From assembly GCF_901000735.1 (NCBI RefSeq), contig NC_081547.1:4960001-5024000 (forward strand): a stretch of DNA of 64,000 bases, in the 5' to 3' direction. The notes below the pieces were generated by a model, which was given only the letters and a program-made list of their open reading frames with translations, was not told the origin of the DNA and searched no databases. Source of the DNA: Corylus avellana (lineage: Eukaryota > Streptophyta > Magnoliopsida > Fagales > Betulaceae). The first letter of the stretch is position 1. Every line of letters begins with the position of its first letter. Positions 47,701 to 59,899 of this stretch are shown here, piece by piece. The translations under genes were made by a program, and so were the position numbers.

Positions 47701-50700
47701 AAATGAGCTTGGGCCAGGGATGAATTTTAATCGCCGTCTTGTTTATATTGTAAATACCCATATAGTTTAATAATACTTCAAAATATAAATATATATTTTA
47801 GAGTTTCCTCTTCATTCTCAACCACCTCCACCTCCGCCCCTGTGCCCTGCCCCTCTCTCAAGTTGATGGCTGACCAGTGTAGGAAGTGACATTGTCCACG
47901 GCGTTGAAGTTTTCTTTGTCCTTGTCTGATCGTCTCAACCAGGCCACAGAAACCTCTTTCCTCACCAGAGGGTTGGAACATTAGGGGCAAACTGATTTGA
48001 AAATGTCCTGCATCAGTAAGAGAGTTTTGATTCATAGAGCTTCAGTAGCCAATATGTGGGAATTATTGTTTGGATAGAGGCTAGGGTTCAGTAAGGTTGT
48101 TTCTGGTGAGTATGAGAGAAAGGTGGTGGAAATTAAGGGCTCGTTTGGTTTGCGGAATAGACCTAAGGAATGGAATGGCTATTCCTATGGAATAGTAATT
48201 CTTTTGTTTGGTAAGAGTCTATTCCTAGGAATAGTTATTCAAGTGGGAATCATTAATTTGTTACACAGGAATAGCTATTCCTCTAAAAAATGAGTGAAAT
48301 AGCTATTCCTGAGGGAAATGACTAAGTTTTCCAGAAAACCTTTTTTTTTTTAAAAAAATATCTCCAACTTAAAAACAAAAAACAAAAAAAGAAAAACCTT
48401 GGGGTGGCCGGCCACCCACAGCAGGATTTGGGGGTTTTTAGTAATTTTGGTTCAATTCCAATTATGAAATATGTGTTGCTACCAAGCTAAAGAATTGGAA
48501 TAATTATTCCATTCAGACCTCTTTTATTCCCAGTAATACCTATTCATTTTCTTACTGGAATACCTATTCCGCAAACTAAACGGGGCCTAAGGTTATGAGT
48601 GGGAGATTTGGGCTTGTGGAAAGTTGATTTGAGAATGAAAATCTCCAGGTTAAGGCTGAGTTGAACCCTTCCCCTTTTTTTGGTGCAATCAATGCCATAC
48701 TAGGTAGAGGAAAATGTCAGGGAGAGAGCTATAGTGGTGGTGGGCTGTGCCTGATGAGGATCTATTCTTCAGCATATACATGGGGCGGGTATGGGCACCT
48801 CATTAGAACCCAATGCAAGTTCAGGACAGGGATGAGGGTTTTTTTCTTGGCAGGGTGGGACAGGGAATGCATGCCCTGTGTATTAAACCCTTCCCGTTGC
48901 TATCTCTATCATTTTCTTCACCATTTTAAAGTATATAATAAATTTGAGGTTAGTTTTTCACTTATGTTTGTCTTTCAGTGGTGACTCCATGTTATAGAAC
49001 AAATCTGGCTACAGTAATTAAAAAAACTAATTTGATTACCATGATGTTTCTGGTGAGTAATGTTTTCTTTGCTCTTTGCTAGAGTGGTGGCATATCTTTC
49101 CCGTGTGCTTGAGTCTGCATTCACTGCACTGGAAGGTCTTAACAAACAAGCGTTCCTGACTGAATTGGTATGACTTTCATTTCCTGAGGTTTCTTTTGGC
49201 CATTGATTTATTTAAATCTATGGCTTTGATCCCTTGATTCTATCTTCAACCTTTCCTGGTCCAGTTTGCTTTTGTGCAAACGATTTCAAGCATGCATATG
49301 GTGAAATAAACAAGTGTGATGTGCATGGTAGTATGCAAAGAAGCTGTCACAGATGTAAAATCAGATAATTTTGTTACCTATTATTGTTTCATGATATGCA
49401 AATTTGTTGTATATATATATATATACACACACACACCTTAGACACGGAAAAGAATGAATGCTTTTAACTATTACATTTCTTCACAGCATGTACCAATGTT
49501 ATTGTAAGGAAAATTATCCATCTGGTTGGTTGATTTTCCAGCAGTCTTTTTTTTCGGGGCGGGGGGGGCATTGGGTGTTGGTTCAGCAACATTGAAACAG
49601 TAATATCTTAAGTATTAACATTTCTGTTCAGATTTGAATTGGTCTCTTTTTTATTTTAGGGGAACCGGTTGCATAAGGGGTTACTTAATCATTGGCAGAA
49701 GTTCACTTTTAATCCCAGGTAACTGGCCTGACCCTATGGTTCATACCTTGTTAATTATTTTTTAAAGTTTTCACTTAAATGGCAAATGGTTGTTTTGCTT
49801 TTTGACTATAAGCTGCAGCTTTATTTGGTGACGGAGAGGTTTTTCTTTTAGTCTATTAAGTGTGGATGTTGGCAGAAGTCTAGTCTCGTATATTGAGAAA
49901 TTGGAAGTACTTGATTATATATAAAAAAGAAAAAAATGGATTAAAACCAATTGAAAAAACCTTAGAAAAACTTTTACTAATATATATATATATATGACAC
50001 TGCCTTTTTTTTTTGATAAGGTATGTATGACACTGCTGAAAGAGGAATAACAGAAAGTCCCTCTTTGGGTTAGGCTGCTAAGGAAGAGCACTTAGCCAAC
50101 GAGTAGACGCACCAAATGCCAAAAGAGCAAGATCTATTTGTTCGTACGTAGCAACAAAAAGATTTTATGCAAAAATATAATCACTTTACTTTGTTGGTAC
50201 TACTACACCTGCACCTGATGAACAGTTTGAGAGCGCAGGGGACACACCTATTGATTCAAAAGCCTTATCCATCCTGATGCGCCGTGCACCATCTTTTCTT
50301 TCTCTTAGCCTTAGATTAGAAGGGCACCTATGTGATGGTGGTTGAAGGAATCGGAACTTCTTCTATCTATCTATATATATGCACATGCACAGAGAGAGAG
50401 AGAGGGAGAGAATAACACCTTTTCTTTTTCTCTGAAGTCTGAAGGGAAACTTTTACAGTTTCTCTTGTTACTTATGTTGGCGATCTCTCTGGAAGTTTGT
50501 ACTTTGTAGTGTCACAATGGGATTTTGTTCTTGCTTTATCATTATGTGGGCTTCTCTACAGTCCATCTTCTTCTAATTCCCTAAAAATTTGGTGTTATGA
50601 TCTTCCTTTGTGGAATATGTTGTTTGGCTAATTGTGCAATTTCTTGTCGGATCTGTTGTATTCTTTCTCTTATCAACGCTTCATCTGTTATCATCTTTAA

Positions 50701-51578
50701 TATGCAATAGTTCACTGACATCTTCTCCTTGTTTGTGTTTCTCTTTTTGCAGTGGAGGATTGCGGCTGAAGCGTGACATAACTGAGTATGGAGAATTTGT
50801 GCGAAGTTTCAATGCTCCTACCGTTGATGAAAAATTTGAATTGTTGGGCATGTAAGTTGCAAATGGTTTGCAAGATTTTCTTTTTTATTCATTTTGTATC
50901 TTAAATGATCGATGAACGTTTGTCTTCAGCATGGCCAATGTCTTCATTGTTGCTCCAGAAAGCCTCTTAACTCTGTTCGAGGGTACCCCAAGTATACGGA
51001 AAGATTCCCAAAGGTATTAGTGAGAACAAGTTTGAATGCATTTTTATGACGATTCCCTAAAATGCATATAAAATATTATTATTAATTCTAATAAGAAGCA
51101 AGAATTCCTTTTCATTAAATAGCGTGGATGTTTTACAAATGGTTGTAAATGTTCAGATATTCTGTTTTTTTTTTTTCCCCCGCCCCTCCCAAACATATCC
51201 AGATACAAGAACATGTTTTATCACAATGATTTTTTTGTTTGTTTGTTTGTTTGTTTAGAGTAATAATAGATGTTATCCTTGTGTTCACCCAAAATTGATG
51301 TGGCTTTTAAAATCACAATTTGATTAAAATTCAATAATGATCTATTATAAATCTAATGATAATTTTAAAAGCCACATCAATTCTAGATGGACACAAGAGT
51401 AACGTCTATCATTACTATTATGCTTTATTTTGTGGTGCGTCTTTTGCATTGGAGGTGCCTGTATTTTATGATTAAAGTTTGATTTGTCTGCCAACATAGG
51501 TTTATCCAGCTTAGAGAAGATTACAAGAGTGCAAAACTTGCAGTCAAACTTAGCTCCCTGTGGCCAAGCTCTAGTTGA
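38797..51578 (+). CDS. SEC10: Exocyst complex component SEC10
   Basis: SEC10 is a core subunit of the octameric exocyst, which tethers secretory vesicles to the plasma membrane. Twenty-four coding exons join in phase to 835 residues, close to the plant SEC10 length: 38797-38892, 39058-39300, 39401-39475, 39642-39743, 39867-39917, 39996-40101, 40745-40864, 41128-41219, 42182-42350, 42433-42509, 42650-42748, 42851-42941, 43675-43760, 43853-44026, 46605-46658, 46731-46859, 46967-47059, 47155-47301, 47408-47505, 49083-49167, 49660-49718, 50753-50851, 50930-51013, 51500-51578. Signature phrases: [20 protein letters not shown], an N-terminal coiled coil ([20 protein letters not shown]), and the C-terminal [20 protein letters not shown]. 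Every junction keeps phase and no stop interrupts it, so the gene looks functional. Introns 14, 19 and 23 hold transposon pieces. Confidence 0.96.
44960..46203 (+). mobile_element. 5'-truncated LINE in SEC10 intron 14
   Basis: A frame at 45000-45320 carries the region after the reverse transcriptase of plant L1-type ORF2: [31 protein letters not shown] and [20 protein letters not shown]. Broken frames continue with zinc-binding RT-associated features to a typical end (tttaatgatatc... then an A run at about 46195). It lies in the sense orientation. Stops and frameshifts show it is dead. No clear target duplication. Confidence 0.85.
48137..48587. mobile_element. PIF/Harbinger-type MITE in SEC10 intron 19
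   Basis: Termini gggctcgtttggtttgcgga and (inverse) ggccccgtttagtttgcgga are followed on both sides by ggaatagnnattcc-type words. The 3-bp duplication taa flanks it (48134-48136, 48588-48590). GGGCCCGTTTGG-like ends with a TAA/TTA duplication are typical of Tourist/Harbinger MITEs. The core contains a perfect tggccggcca palindrome within ggggtggccggccaccc. Confidence 0.88.
49406..49437. repeat. (TA)n(CA)n microsatellite in SEC10 intron 20
   Basis: About 20 bases of alternating ta run into about 12 bases of alternating ac. It is intronic, between exons 20 and 21. Confidence 0.85.
51258..51416. mobile_element. Foldback MITE in SEC10 intron 23 (gagtaat family)
   Basis: gagtaataatagatgttatc at the left pairs with the inverse of gtaacgtctatcattac at the right; ttgatgtggcttttaaaa pairs with ttttaaaagccacatcaa further in. 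The centre matches the foldback at 20873-21052 (caataatgatc, aatgataattttaaaa). Confidence 0.8.
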
Positions 51579-52183
51579 TACGGAAGTGGCATGCTGATTT
51601 AGATATGACCTCCAAAATTTCTCGAATAGTTCACATCAAGCTGTTACTAAGCTGTGGGAACTGACTTCTCAAGTTGCATTTATTTGGTGGCAGCTCGACC
51701 AATTTCGAGAACCAATTGAAGATTATATTAATGACAAGGCTGATGAGCACATCTTTGGACAGAAAATTGGGTAAAATAGAGTTTTTTTTTTTTTTTTTCT
51801 CTTTCTTTGGAGTGTATATTTTTGAAGTATGGATAGGAAGACCCAATAGCTTTATATTCTTTAAGGCTTTTTAAGTTAAATGCTAGGTTCAATCGGTTTT
51901 TTGTCTTTGGTGACAGTTCAGAAAAGGAAATTTCATCTCAGGTGTGCTCCCTTGTAAATGATACGTGGGTATGGAAAATGCCACTGAAGTTGTTCTTGTT
52001 GCCCATACTTGAAATGCAAGTGATGTAGTGCGTACTTGTGATTTCAATATAATTTGTTACAATGTGATTCTTTCATCTGCTTTTCTCTGGATCACGGCTT
52101 GTTTGGAGGGCCCTTCTTGCTTGAATTGTCTGCTGTAAAGGCTTCTGAGAAGAATCTCTCAGCCAAAATTGTTACGTACCCAC
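51579..52183 (+). other. SEC10 3' flank and probable 3' UTR
   Basis: Follows the SEC10 stop codon. It has a T run at 51782-51798 and AT-rich sequence with the words aatataattt and aatgtgattc that could serve for 3' end formation around 52045-52075. The polyadenylation site cannot be fixed from sequence alone. Confidence 0.4.
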
Positions 52184-52259
52184 TTCTCCACACTCGGAGG
52201 TGGCTTTTAAAACTACTATTGGACCAATAGTAGTTTTAAAAGCCACCTATGAGTGGAGA
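52184..52259. repeat. Near-perfect hairpin of about 76 bp
   Basis: ggtggcttttaaaactacta and its inverse tagtagttttaaaagccacc are separated by only a few bases (ttggaccaa), with outer parts ctccacactc and gagtggag also pairing. The word gtggcttttaaaa is shared with the foldback in SEC10 intron 23, so it may be a shortened relative. Confidence 0.85.
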
Positions 52260-52867
52260 GAAATGGAAGTGTGTGTGGTATTACTTATTTGTTAAATGTG
52301 TTTTGGAGAGTGTTTTTTGTTTGAAAAAGTATTTTTAATGTTTTTTTTTATTTTTTTGTGTTTTTAGGAGTGATGTGTTTTAGGTTGTTTGTAAAATTAT
52401 TTTTTAACAAAATTGACCCATATTGTTCTGTAAATGCAACAATGATTAGTTTATTTGAATATATAATAGTATCATGGAGGTCCTAGTTTAGAAATCTCTA
52501 TAACTTTACTTATTGCACGTAAAAAAGTTAGTTTCTTTAATTGTTTCCATACAAAAAGTAATGTATATGTAATATGATGTAGTGTAATTCATTCTCCTTA
52601 CGTTCTAAATGAACATAATTATGAGTTATTAGAGTATACGAAAAGGATAGGATAGTCTCTACCCTCTAATGATGGAGGACGCACAAATGAAGGTCGAAAG
52701 TGCGAGCACATGTCTAATCCTATCGACTTCATGAATAACAAAAGGGCAAAAGGGGTCGAGAAGACACAAAAAGTATAGCCACTGATTTTGACACATGGCA
52801 ACGCCCTTAACTGTGGTGGGAGTCATCCTGTTTTTGCTAGTGTGCCATATTTCTTCTCCCACTACAA

Positions 52868-52870
52868 AGT

Positions 52871-52905
<35 letters not shown>

Positions 52906-53073
52906 GAGATTGAATAGAAAGAGATTGATTGATGAAATTTAGTGGGAGAGGTGAGTTGCTTGTAGATCGCTATCTTTTTTGATAGCTAATGTATCTATCA
53001 CTTGCATGTCCTTGTGCCAAACCCACGATTTCTTCTCTCCAAGAATGGGCCACTCTCTCTCTCTCTCTCTCTT
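52868..53073. repeat. Two (CT)n microsatellites
   Basis: About 34 bases of ct repeat at 52868-52902 and about 20 bases at 53051-53071, in gene-free DNA. Confidence 0.9.
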
Positions 53074-53079
53074 GCTGCA

Positions 53080-56000
53080 TAAAAAAACACCAAGAAACGA
53101 GTGCTTAGGTATTGAAGACCTATAATGAGCACTACATCTTGGCAGGTCGTCGATTATTGGCGTTTCCATCGGACCCATACGCCTAGTCTTAGACGTAGAA
53201 ATTAAACTGGACTATTCCATCACAAAATCCCCCAAGAAGACACAATTTTGAGAGGTTTTTTTTTTTCCTGGGTGTAAATGTTTGACCAATCAAGTGGGAA
53301 TTGAACTACATCAAACTCCAGTCCTACCAACCAAAACCAAAACCAAAACCCAATCCAACCCCAGAGATTTCTTCCCATAGACCATACCACAATTGCTTTT
53401 TCACAACCCTCCATCAATGTCAATAGGTTACCAAAGTGCAAAGAAAAAAAAAAGGGCATCATGGCCGGTTTCTGTCATAGCCTTTGATGGTTGGTGGTCC
53501 AACCCTACAAGTGCTCTTTTTTTTTTCTCATCTACAAGAACTCCCCCCCCTCCTTCACTCCCTTGCCTCAACTGAAAAGATTGCTTGATTGATAGGACTT
53601 AGGCCTACTGGACGGGAATAATGCTCACACATGCAAATTGGTACTCTTCATATAAATTGTTAAACAGATTTTTGTTTGTGATTCCAAATTTCTTGTGGAA
53701 AATAATTGCATTATGTTATTGAACATGTGATTCATATAATATGATATATATTATATTTTAGTTTACTCATGGAGTACGTATCCCTGTCCTCTTCCTTTTT
53801 TTTGTTATTTTCCCATTTTAGGGGGGGAATCATGGCATGCTTTACCCACATCACACCACGCCTTCATCACACTACTACGAAATAACAACTTATGCCCTCA
53901 TCCAAGAAACAAGATTTGTACCTTATTTTATTCAAAGAATATTTGAAGTTGTAATAACTTAATTAGTAGCAACTTGCATGGAGAAAAATCAATTGGGCAC
54001 TATCAAATTGCTTAAAAAACGAGCAAGGGGACAGCCGAGCCACGAAAAAATAAAAAAAAAAAAACAAAAACTCGCATTTGGCTGAGTCAACTCAACCAAA
54101 TTGTAGACTTGCCCCCATGTCACTGTCCCCACACGCTTGCATTTCAAAGCCTCGTGCAGCCCACTTACAAGATTTCCATTGTATTTGTACTGCATATTTC
54201 TTGGCATTTGCATTTTAGCCTCTCTATTTTTGTTTTTTCTAAGCAAATAATACAACACAACAAAACAAAAGAACTAAAGAGAAAAAGGGGGGGGTGAAGG
54301 TAATAAAGGATTAATTTGATTAGAGAAATGCTGACACATGTTAACACGTGATAAAAACCACACTAGTCATTAAAAAAATTTTAATACTCTCCGATCACAT
54401 GTTATCATGTGTCAACAAATTATAGACCAAATGTAGGTATAGTACGGACAACATCAATAAAAGGAATGGACAAAATATGCAGATTGAGTATAAGTCAATT
54501 GAGATTGCAATAAACTTTACAAAAGAACTATAAAATTAAAAGTAATGTTCTTTAATAGATGGTTATATAACTGAATGATATAATAATTGAAATTAATATT
54601 TGGTCGGCACTTGTTAAAAAAAAAAAAATTATTGACACGTCATCTCAGTTCTATGAGAATCGTATAGTATTATATTAAATAGCATTACTTTAAAATTAAT
54701 TAATGAATAAAAATATCTAATTGTAACGTAAGATGTAAAGCATGGAATTAGAGGGTTTTGATCAATTTGTGTTAAACAATAATACCATAGGATTCGAAGA
54801 GAGAGAACACGGTTGGCATTTAAGTCACAAGCCACGCGATGCTGGTAACTCTGAGACTCTTTACTTAAAGATGTGGGCCCCACAAAATCTGCAAGCTGTC
54901 ACGCGACCTCACCTTATCTCGTGCACCCCCCCCAATCCACGCGCTCGATCGAGTCCTGGTTTGAACTGTATTTCAGCCGTTGATCACTGCTCAAATTTGG
55001 ACCAAATTTTCTTTGACCAACTACTACTTGCTTCGAGTAGAGAAAGAAGCTCAACTCGCCGCCTGGAATAAACAGGTGGCAGTAGGTTAAATAGAGCAAA
55101 CTAATCGTAATAGCCAAACCAAACCCTAAAGGTTTTGCCGTAACAGTGAATTAAATCCATTATAAGAACAACAAATACTGTAGTGGAGGCCATTGACAGA
55201 TTCCTACGTTGGGTTGATTAAAGATCTTAATATATTGATTAACAAAATTTTCCATTAATTCATTATAAATACAATCCTTAATTAATTTAAGTTCACAAAT
55301 AGATTGTTTTACAAACTATTAATGATTGATCCTGCCTAAAATAGATAGAGGTGAAAACGATTTTTCCTTTATAGTTTGTAGTAACAACAATTATAATATT
55401 TTTAAATGAACTTGATTGAGGAATTCCCATACTGGGGTTGATTCAAGATTTTAAGTTATTTGATTGGCAATTTTTTTTTTTTTTTTTTGAGTTATTTATT
55501 GTAAATAAAACCCTTCCTCAATGTAGTTGATATAGGATAATACTAGACATCCAAATACTTTTCTTCAAATTCATTTTTCCAAATGATCTCGTCCATTCAA
55601 TAAATAAATAGATTTATATTGTTCTTTTTTTTAAAAAAAAAAAATGAATGTGGGGTCCAAATCATTTGAGAAAAAGTGTTGGGATGCCTAATAGCTCTCA
55701 AAGATATATTATCTTGCCATTTCAATGGTTTACAATCAAATATCTAAATTAAAATTCAGATTTAAGTATGAATGAACCTCGTTTTTTTCTTTTATACTAC
55801 AATGAATTTTTGTATCAATTTTGCTTTGTAATTGCGTGATAGATAGAAATGGCACTAGATTATAATAATAAAAAAAAAAATAGGTTAGTCAATCACTCAA
55901 TTTTTTATTTATTTTTTTAAAATTCTGTCTTTATTTGGATAATGATAAAAAAATGAAATAATCAATTGAGAAAAGTTTTTTAGAATTAGTCAAATTTAGG

Positions 56001-56640
56001 AATTCATTTTGGATAAGGATCCCTACAATTTCAAAGAAAGTTCTCAAATAATGTGAATTTAGGTTTTTTTTTTTTTTTCATCAAACAACGTGAAAGCTAC
56101 TATATATTAAAAATGTGACATGTTATTAATGAAAATTAAGTATATTTTCATCCGAATTTTTTGCTTTATGTCATTAAAGAAAAAAAACATGTCTTTTGAT
56201 TTACTTAAGAAGAAGCGTATCTTTAAAAGTGAAGAAAGAGCATTTTTAATCAAAAAGTTTTTTGGTTGTCTCGGTAACATTTTGCCTTTTTAATATGTAA
56301 CATTTTTCGAGCGATTCGATGCCTAAATAAATTAAAACACGTTGATTTATACATTCAAATACTAAAAAAAAAATATACATTTGGTCAGATTTGAGAAACC
56401 ACTTATTATTATGGAACTTCCTTCTAATCAAGTGGAAATGAAATGCAATTGATTGGATTCCAAAATGGTTTCAAAATGAGATATTAATTACATCTATAAT
56501 AAAAATAATCATTTTTCATCCCAAATTCATCTTATTATTGCCGTCTTTAACTCGTAATATGATGAAAGGGAAAATAATTGCGGCACGTTGCAGGACGCGC
56601 GTGAGGAACGCGGTCTTACCTACCTATCCACTAATCCCCA
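53080..56640. other. Intergenic, mostly AT-rich, no gene recognised
   Basis: This stretch holds scattered homopolymer runs and a small inverted repeat at 54332-54413 (tgacacatgttaacacgtgat against its near-inverse ending tgtgtca), probably a minimal MITE. Short frames here have no domain resemblance. Confidence 0.5.
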
Positions 56641-56773
56641 GCATATAAAATTTTGATGGGAGCACCCGAATTCATCGGCGTCCACTGTTTCCCGTTTCCA
56701 CTCCCTCTCTTTCATATTCTTTTCCACTTTGTCGGCATAACTCACGAGGCGCACATTAGTAAAGCGCGTGTGG

Positions 56774-56837
56774 GTCAATTTTTTTTGCTCATAAAATCTA
56801 GAGCCCAAAACACCCCTTTGACATTTTCCCAAGTCAA
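56774..56837. promoter_or_regulatory. W-box cores upstream of WRKY gene
   Basis: TGAC cores lie at 56774-56778 (gtcaa, - strand), 56818-56822 (ttgac) and 56831-56837 (aagtcaa, - strand TTGACTT, a full W-box). They are 145-210 bp upstream of the TATA box. WRKY factors bind TTGAC(C/T), so self- or cross-regulation is plausible, as known for defence WRKY genes. Confidence 0.55.
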
Positions 56838-56981
56838 CCCCCCCTTGCCTCAAAACCTGTTTTTAATATCAAAGAAAGCACAAAAGATAAGCATAGAGTC
56901 ATAGAGATGCCAAATTGCCTTCTCTCTCTTCCTCTCTCTCTCTTTCTCTCTCTAGACCTGTGAACACCCACTTTCTCTCTC

Positions 56982-56989
56982 TATATATA
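56982..56989 (+). promoter_or_regulatory. TATA box of the WRKY gene
   Basis: tatatata inside a CT-rich stretch, 174 bp upstream of the start codon at 57163. A CT-rich 5' UTR follows. Position fits a plant core promoter; no start site was measured. Confidence 0.6.
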
Positions 56990-57162
56990 CATGTCTTTAT
57001 GTAATTCTTTTCCTCTCATTACACCCTTATCGCCTAGCTTTTTTCTCTCTTCTCTCTCCCACCAAAAGTCAGCGCCTTGTTTTGTCCCTCTCTCTGTCTC
57101 TCTCTTTCCTCAAACAGTGGTAGCAGAGACAAAGGTACAGATTCACAGGTTTTGTCCAGGCC

Positions 57163-58424
57163 ATGGAAGAAGATTGGGATCTGCAAGCTGTGGTCAGAGG
57201 TTGTGCCTCCACCGCCACCTCCTCCACCATGACCACCGCCAGCACCGCCAACCACAACAACAACGCTTCTTTTCTGGCAAATTTTCATCCAAACTCTTGC
57301 TTTTCTGGTTTTGGTGGTGAACAAGGAGGCCAGCTTTTCTCATTTCCAGATCCTTTTGAAGAAAGAAATGTTTTTGAGGAATTGCATGAGCTTTACAAGC
57401 CCTTCTTCCCCAAATCCGAGCCTCTCTCTCCACAAACCTCGCCCATCTCTCCCATCTCACCCTTCTCTTCCCTTTCCTCTCTCGCTGCATCCAAAGCACA
57501 AACACAGAGACAGCAGCAGCAGCAGCAGCAGCCTAAGCAGTCTCAAGCCGGGTCTGTGACCAACCCGAGGTCCAAAAGAAGGTAAATTAGCCTCACTTTC
57601 GATCTCAGTAAGCAAAAAAACAGAGATTTGAAAAATACCCATTTTGTAAAATAAGTTCTTTGGTTGATAATTTCTTGATTTTCCCATTTCAGGAAGAATC
57701 TTCTTAAGAAAGTTTGCCAAGTACCAGCTGAGGGTCTCTCTTCCGACATATGGGCTTGGCGTAAATATGGCCAAAAACCCATCAAAGGCTCTCCATATCC
57801 ACGGTTGGTGTCTCAATCTCACCCATATTTTTCACATATATAATTCATCATTAGAAAGATTAGCCATAATCACTTTTGTTAGGTAAATACTAAAATCATT
57901 CGTTTTTTTATATTTATTTTTGTTACTAATTTTGTTCTTCTTTGAATAATAGGGGCTATTATAGATGTAGCAGCTCGAAGGGGTGCTTGGCCCGGAAACA
58001 AGTGGAGCGGAACAAATCCGACCCGGGAATGTTCATAGTGACATACACAGCTGAGCACAACCACCCAGCCCCCACGCATCGAAACTCACTCGCTGGGTCC
58101 ACGCGCCAGAAGCCCCTCACGCCTCAAACGGCCACATCCGGCGACTCCAAGAAACTCAACTCGACCAAGCCCTCTTCCCCGGCAACCTCCATGGAGGAAG
58201 AGCTTGTTGTACCCCAGAGTACAACCACTGACAGCAAGGAGGAGAGAGAAGATTTGGTGGAGGACGAGGAAGAAGACGAGTTTGGGATATCGGATGTGGC
58301 TCTGAGCGACGATTTCTTTGTGGGTTTGGACGGGTTCGCCGGCCCGGCCGCCGGAGACTGCTTTCCCGATCACTTCCCGGCGACGTTCGCTCTCCCTAAC
58401 TGGGTGGCCAACAATGCTGGCTGA
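57163..58424 (+). CDS. WRKY22: WRKY transcription factor, group IIe (WRKY22-like)
   Basis: A nuclear DNA-binding factor recognising W-boxes; WRKY22/29-type members act in MAPK-driven immune signalling. Three exons join in phase: 57163-57581, 57693-57803 and 57953-58424, giving 333 residues. The single WRKY domain has WRKYGQK at 162-168 and a C-x5-C-x23-H-x-H zinc finger (C182, C188, H212, H214). The second intron splits the Arg before GYYRC, the position conserved in this group. Before the domain come a Ser/Pro-rich stretch with several Ser-Pro sites ([16 protein letters not shown]), a CAG-coded Gln run (about 57508-57531) and a basic patch (RSKRRKNLLKK). The C terminus is acidic ([20 protein letters not shown]), a likely activation region. 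It could be WRKY27 or 29 instead of 22. Confidence 0.95.
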
Positions 58425-58923
58425 CCTTCAGCAATGTCAAATGCTGACGTGTTTTATGCTTTTTGTGACACAAACTTCTTAGCGAGAGAGAGAGAGAGAG
58501 AGAAAGGTGAATTTGTGTAAACGTTTTAGTGGAATCTAAATTTTAACGATGCTGAGTGAGCCTTGTAGATTTAGGGAAAAAGGAGTTATTCTCTGTGGAA
58601 TGCAGAAGTAACGAGGTAGATAAATCATCATTTATCCTTTTTTTTTACCTCTTGTTTTGGTGAGAGTAAATTAAAACTTAGTGATTAATTGATTTGCTTT
58701 GTATACCCATCCTTGATTCTTGTGTCCTTTATTTATTTTTGTGTATGCTTTTGGTTTTTGATTGGTTCTCAATTTGCATTGAGCTGGATTACCAAACAAG
58801 ATTTTGTGGAAATGGTGTACAACTTGTTATATGCCCATTGAATAGTTTGAAGTGAGTGCCATTCGACCAAGCTAGTGCCCATTTCCTACACTTTTCCATG
58901 ATGGGTTCACATCTTTTGGAGTA
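58425..58923 (+). other. WRKY gene 3' flank and probable 3' UTR
   Basis: Contains a (GA)n run at 58483-58502 and AT-rich sequence. A polyadenylation signal cannot be chosen with confidence. No other gene. Confidence 0.4.
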
Positions 58924-59257
58924 GAGTAATGCTAGCCATACGTGCGTTTTATGTGCGGCTAGTTATCTCTGACGTGGTATTGTCACATCAATAAAAAAAA
59001 AATTATAAAAACACTTTCGAATCGTCAAATCATCATATCATATGAGAGAGATCTAGTGATCATAACTACAAGATCAGAGAGATTTGGTGGTCGTGACCAC
59101 TCATAATAACTCTAAAAATAGCTTCAAAAGTGGTGTTACACTCTAAAAGTTTGGCGGCTGACAATGAGAAAGATTAGACAGATTTCTTTTTTAACGTAAC
59201 AGTATCGAATAGTCACAATAGCTAACCATAAGTAAGAACATATGGCTAGCATTACTC
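58924..59257. mobile_element. Foldback MITE (gagtaatgctagccat ends)
   Basis: The ends gagtaatgctagccatacgt and acatatggctagcattactc are inverted with one or two mismatches. The interior has no coding frame and the arms pair only near the ends. The gagtaat termini recall the shorter foldbacks at 20873 and 51258. Confidence 0.8.
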
Positions 59258-59899
59258 TTTGAATCATGTAGTAGAGTCAATTTTCACCACTAAATGCAAT
59301 ATTCAACATTTGGGATTGTGGCACATATTGGTGAACATATAAAAAAAAAAATGGTGTGCTTTTTGGATGATTTGGCATGAGTTTGATTGTTGAATTTTTG
59401 GGCAGACGGCTGGCTGGCCAAATTCTAAGGCAAAGGGATCCGGACCCCTCATTGGACATGCGTATGGAGGGCACGAAGGGGGTCCAATGGAAACCTCATT
59501 CTCGTCAACAAATTGGTAGCAAGAATTGTGAATGTTGTCATGTCAGCATCTTTCCAACATGAATTCTACACCCTTTATTAGCCTTATTAGCCTTATGTAG
59601 TGGACGTTGCCTTGCTACCATTGTGAAGAGCTACGACAGGTTTTGAGAATATTTAGGAATTTAAGAGTCGCCCACTCTTATTCGAGCTTTGGTCTTAGGA
59701 CAAATTGCTGACCTTGAGAAAAATGACAAGAAATTTTTTTCTCTATTGAATTGAAGAATTTCTTCTTGTAGTTTAGTTTATTTAAAAATTACATGTAAAA
59801 TCATATACATTTTGAGTATGATTTTAGGAAAAACTTTACTTATCACATTTAATCTTTCATTATTTTTATATTCATACCCTTAAACTTTAAAAAGTGTTA

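Noticed and set aside
13689..58424. Functional gene cluster (ethylene, E3 ligase, exocyst, WRKY)
   Set aside because: The genes are separated by kilobases, lie on different strands and belong to unrelated pathways; shared MAPK regulation of two of them is no evidence of a cluster.
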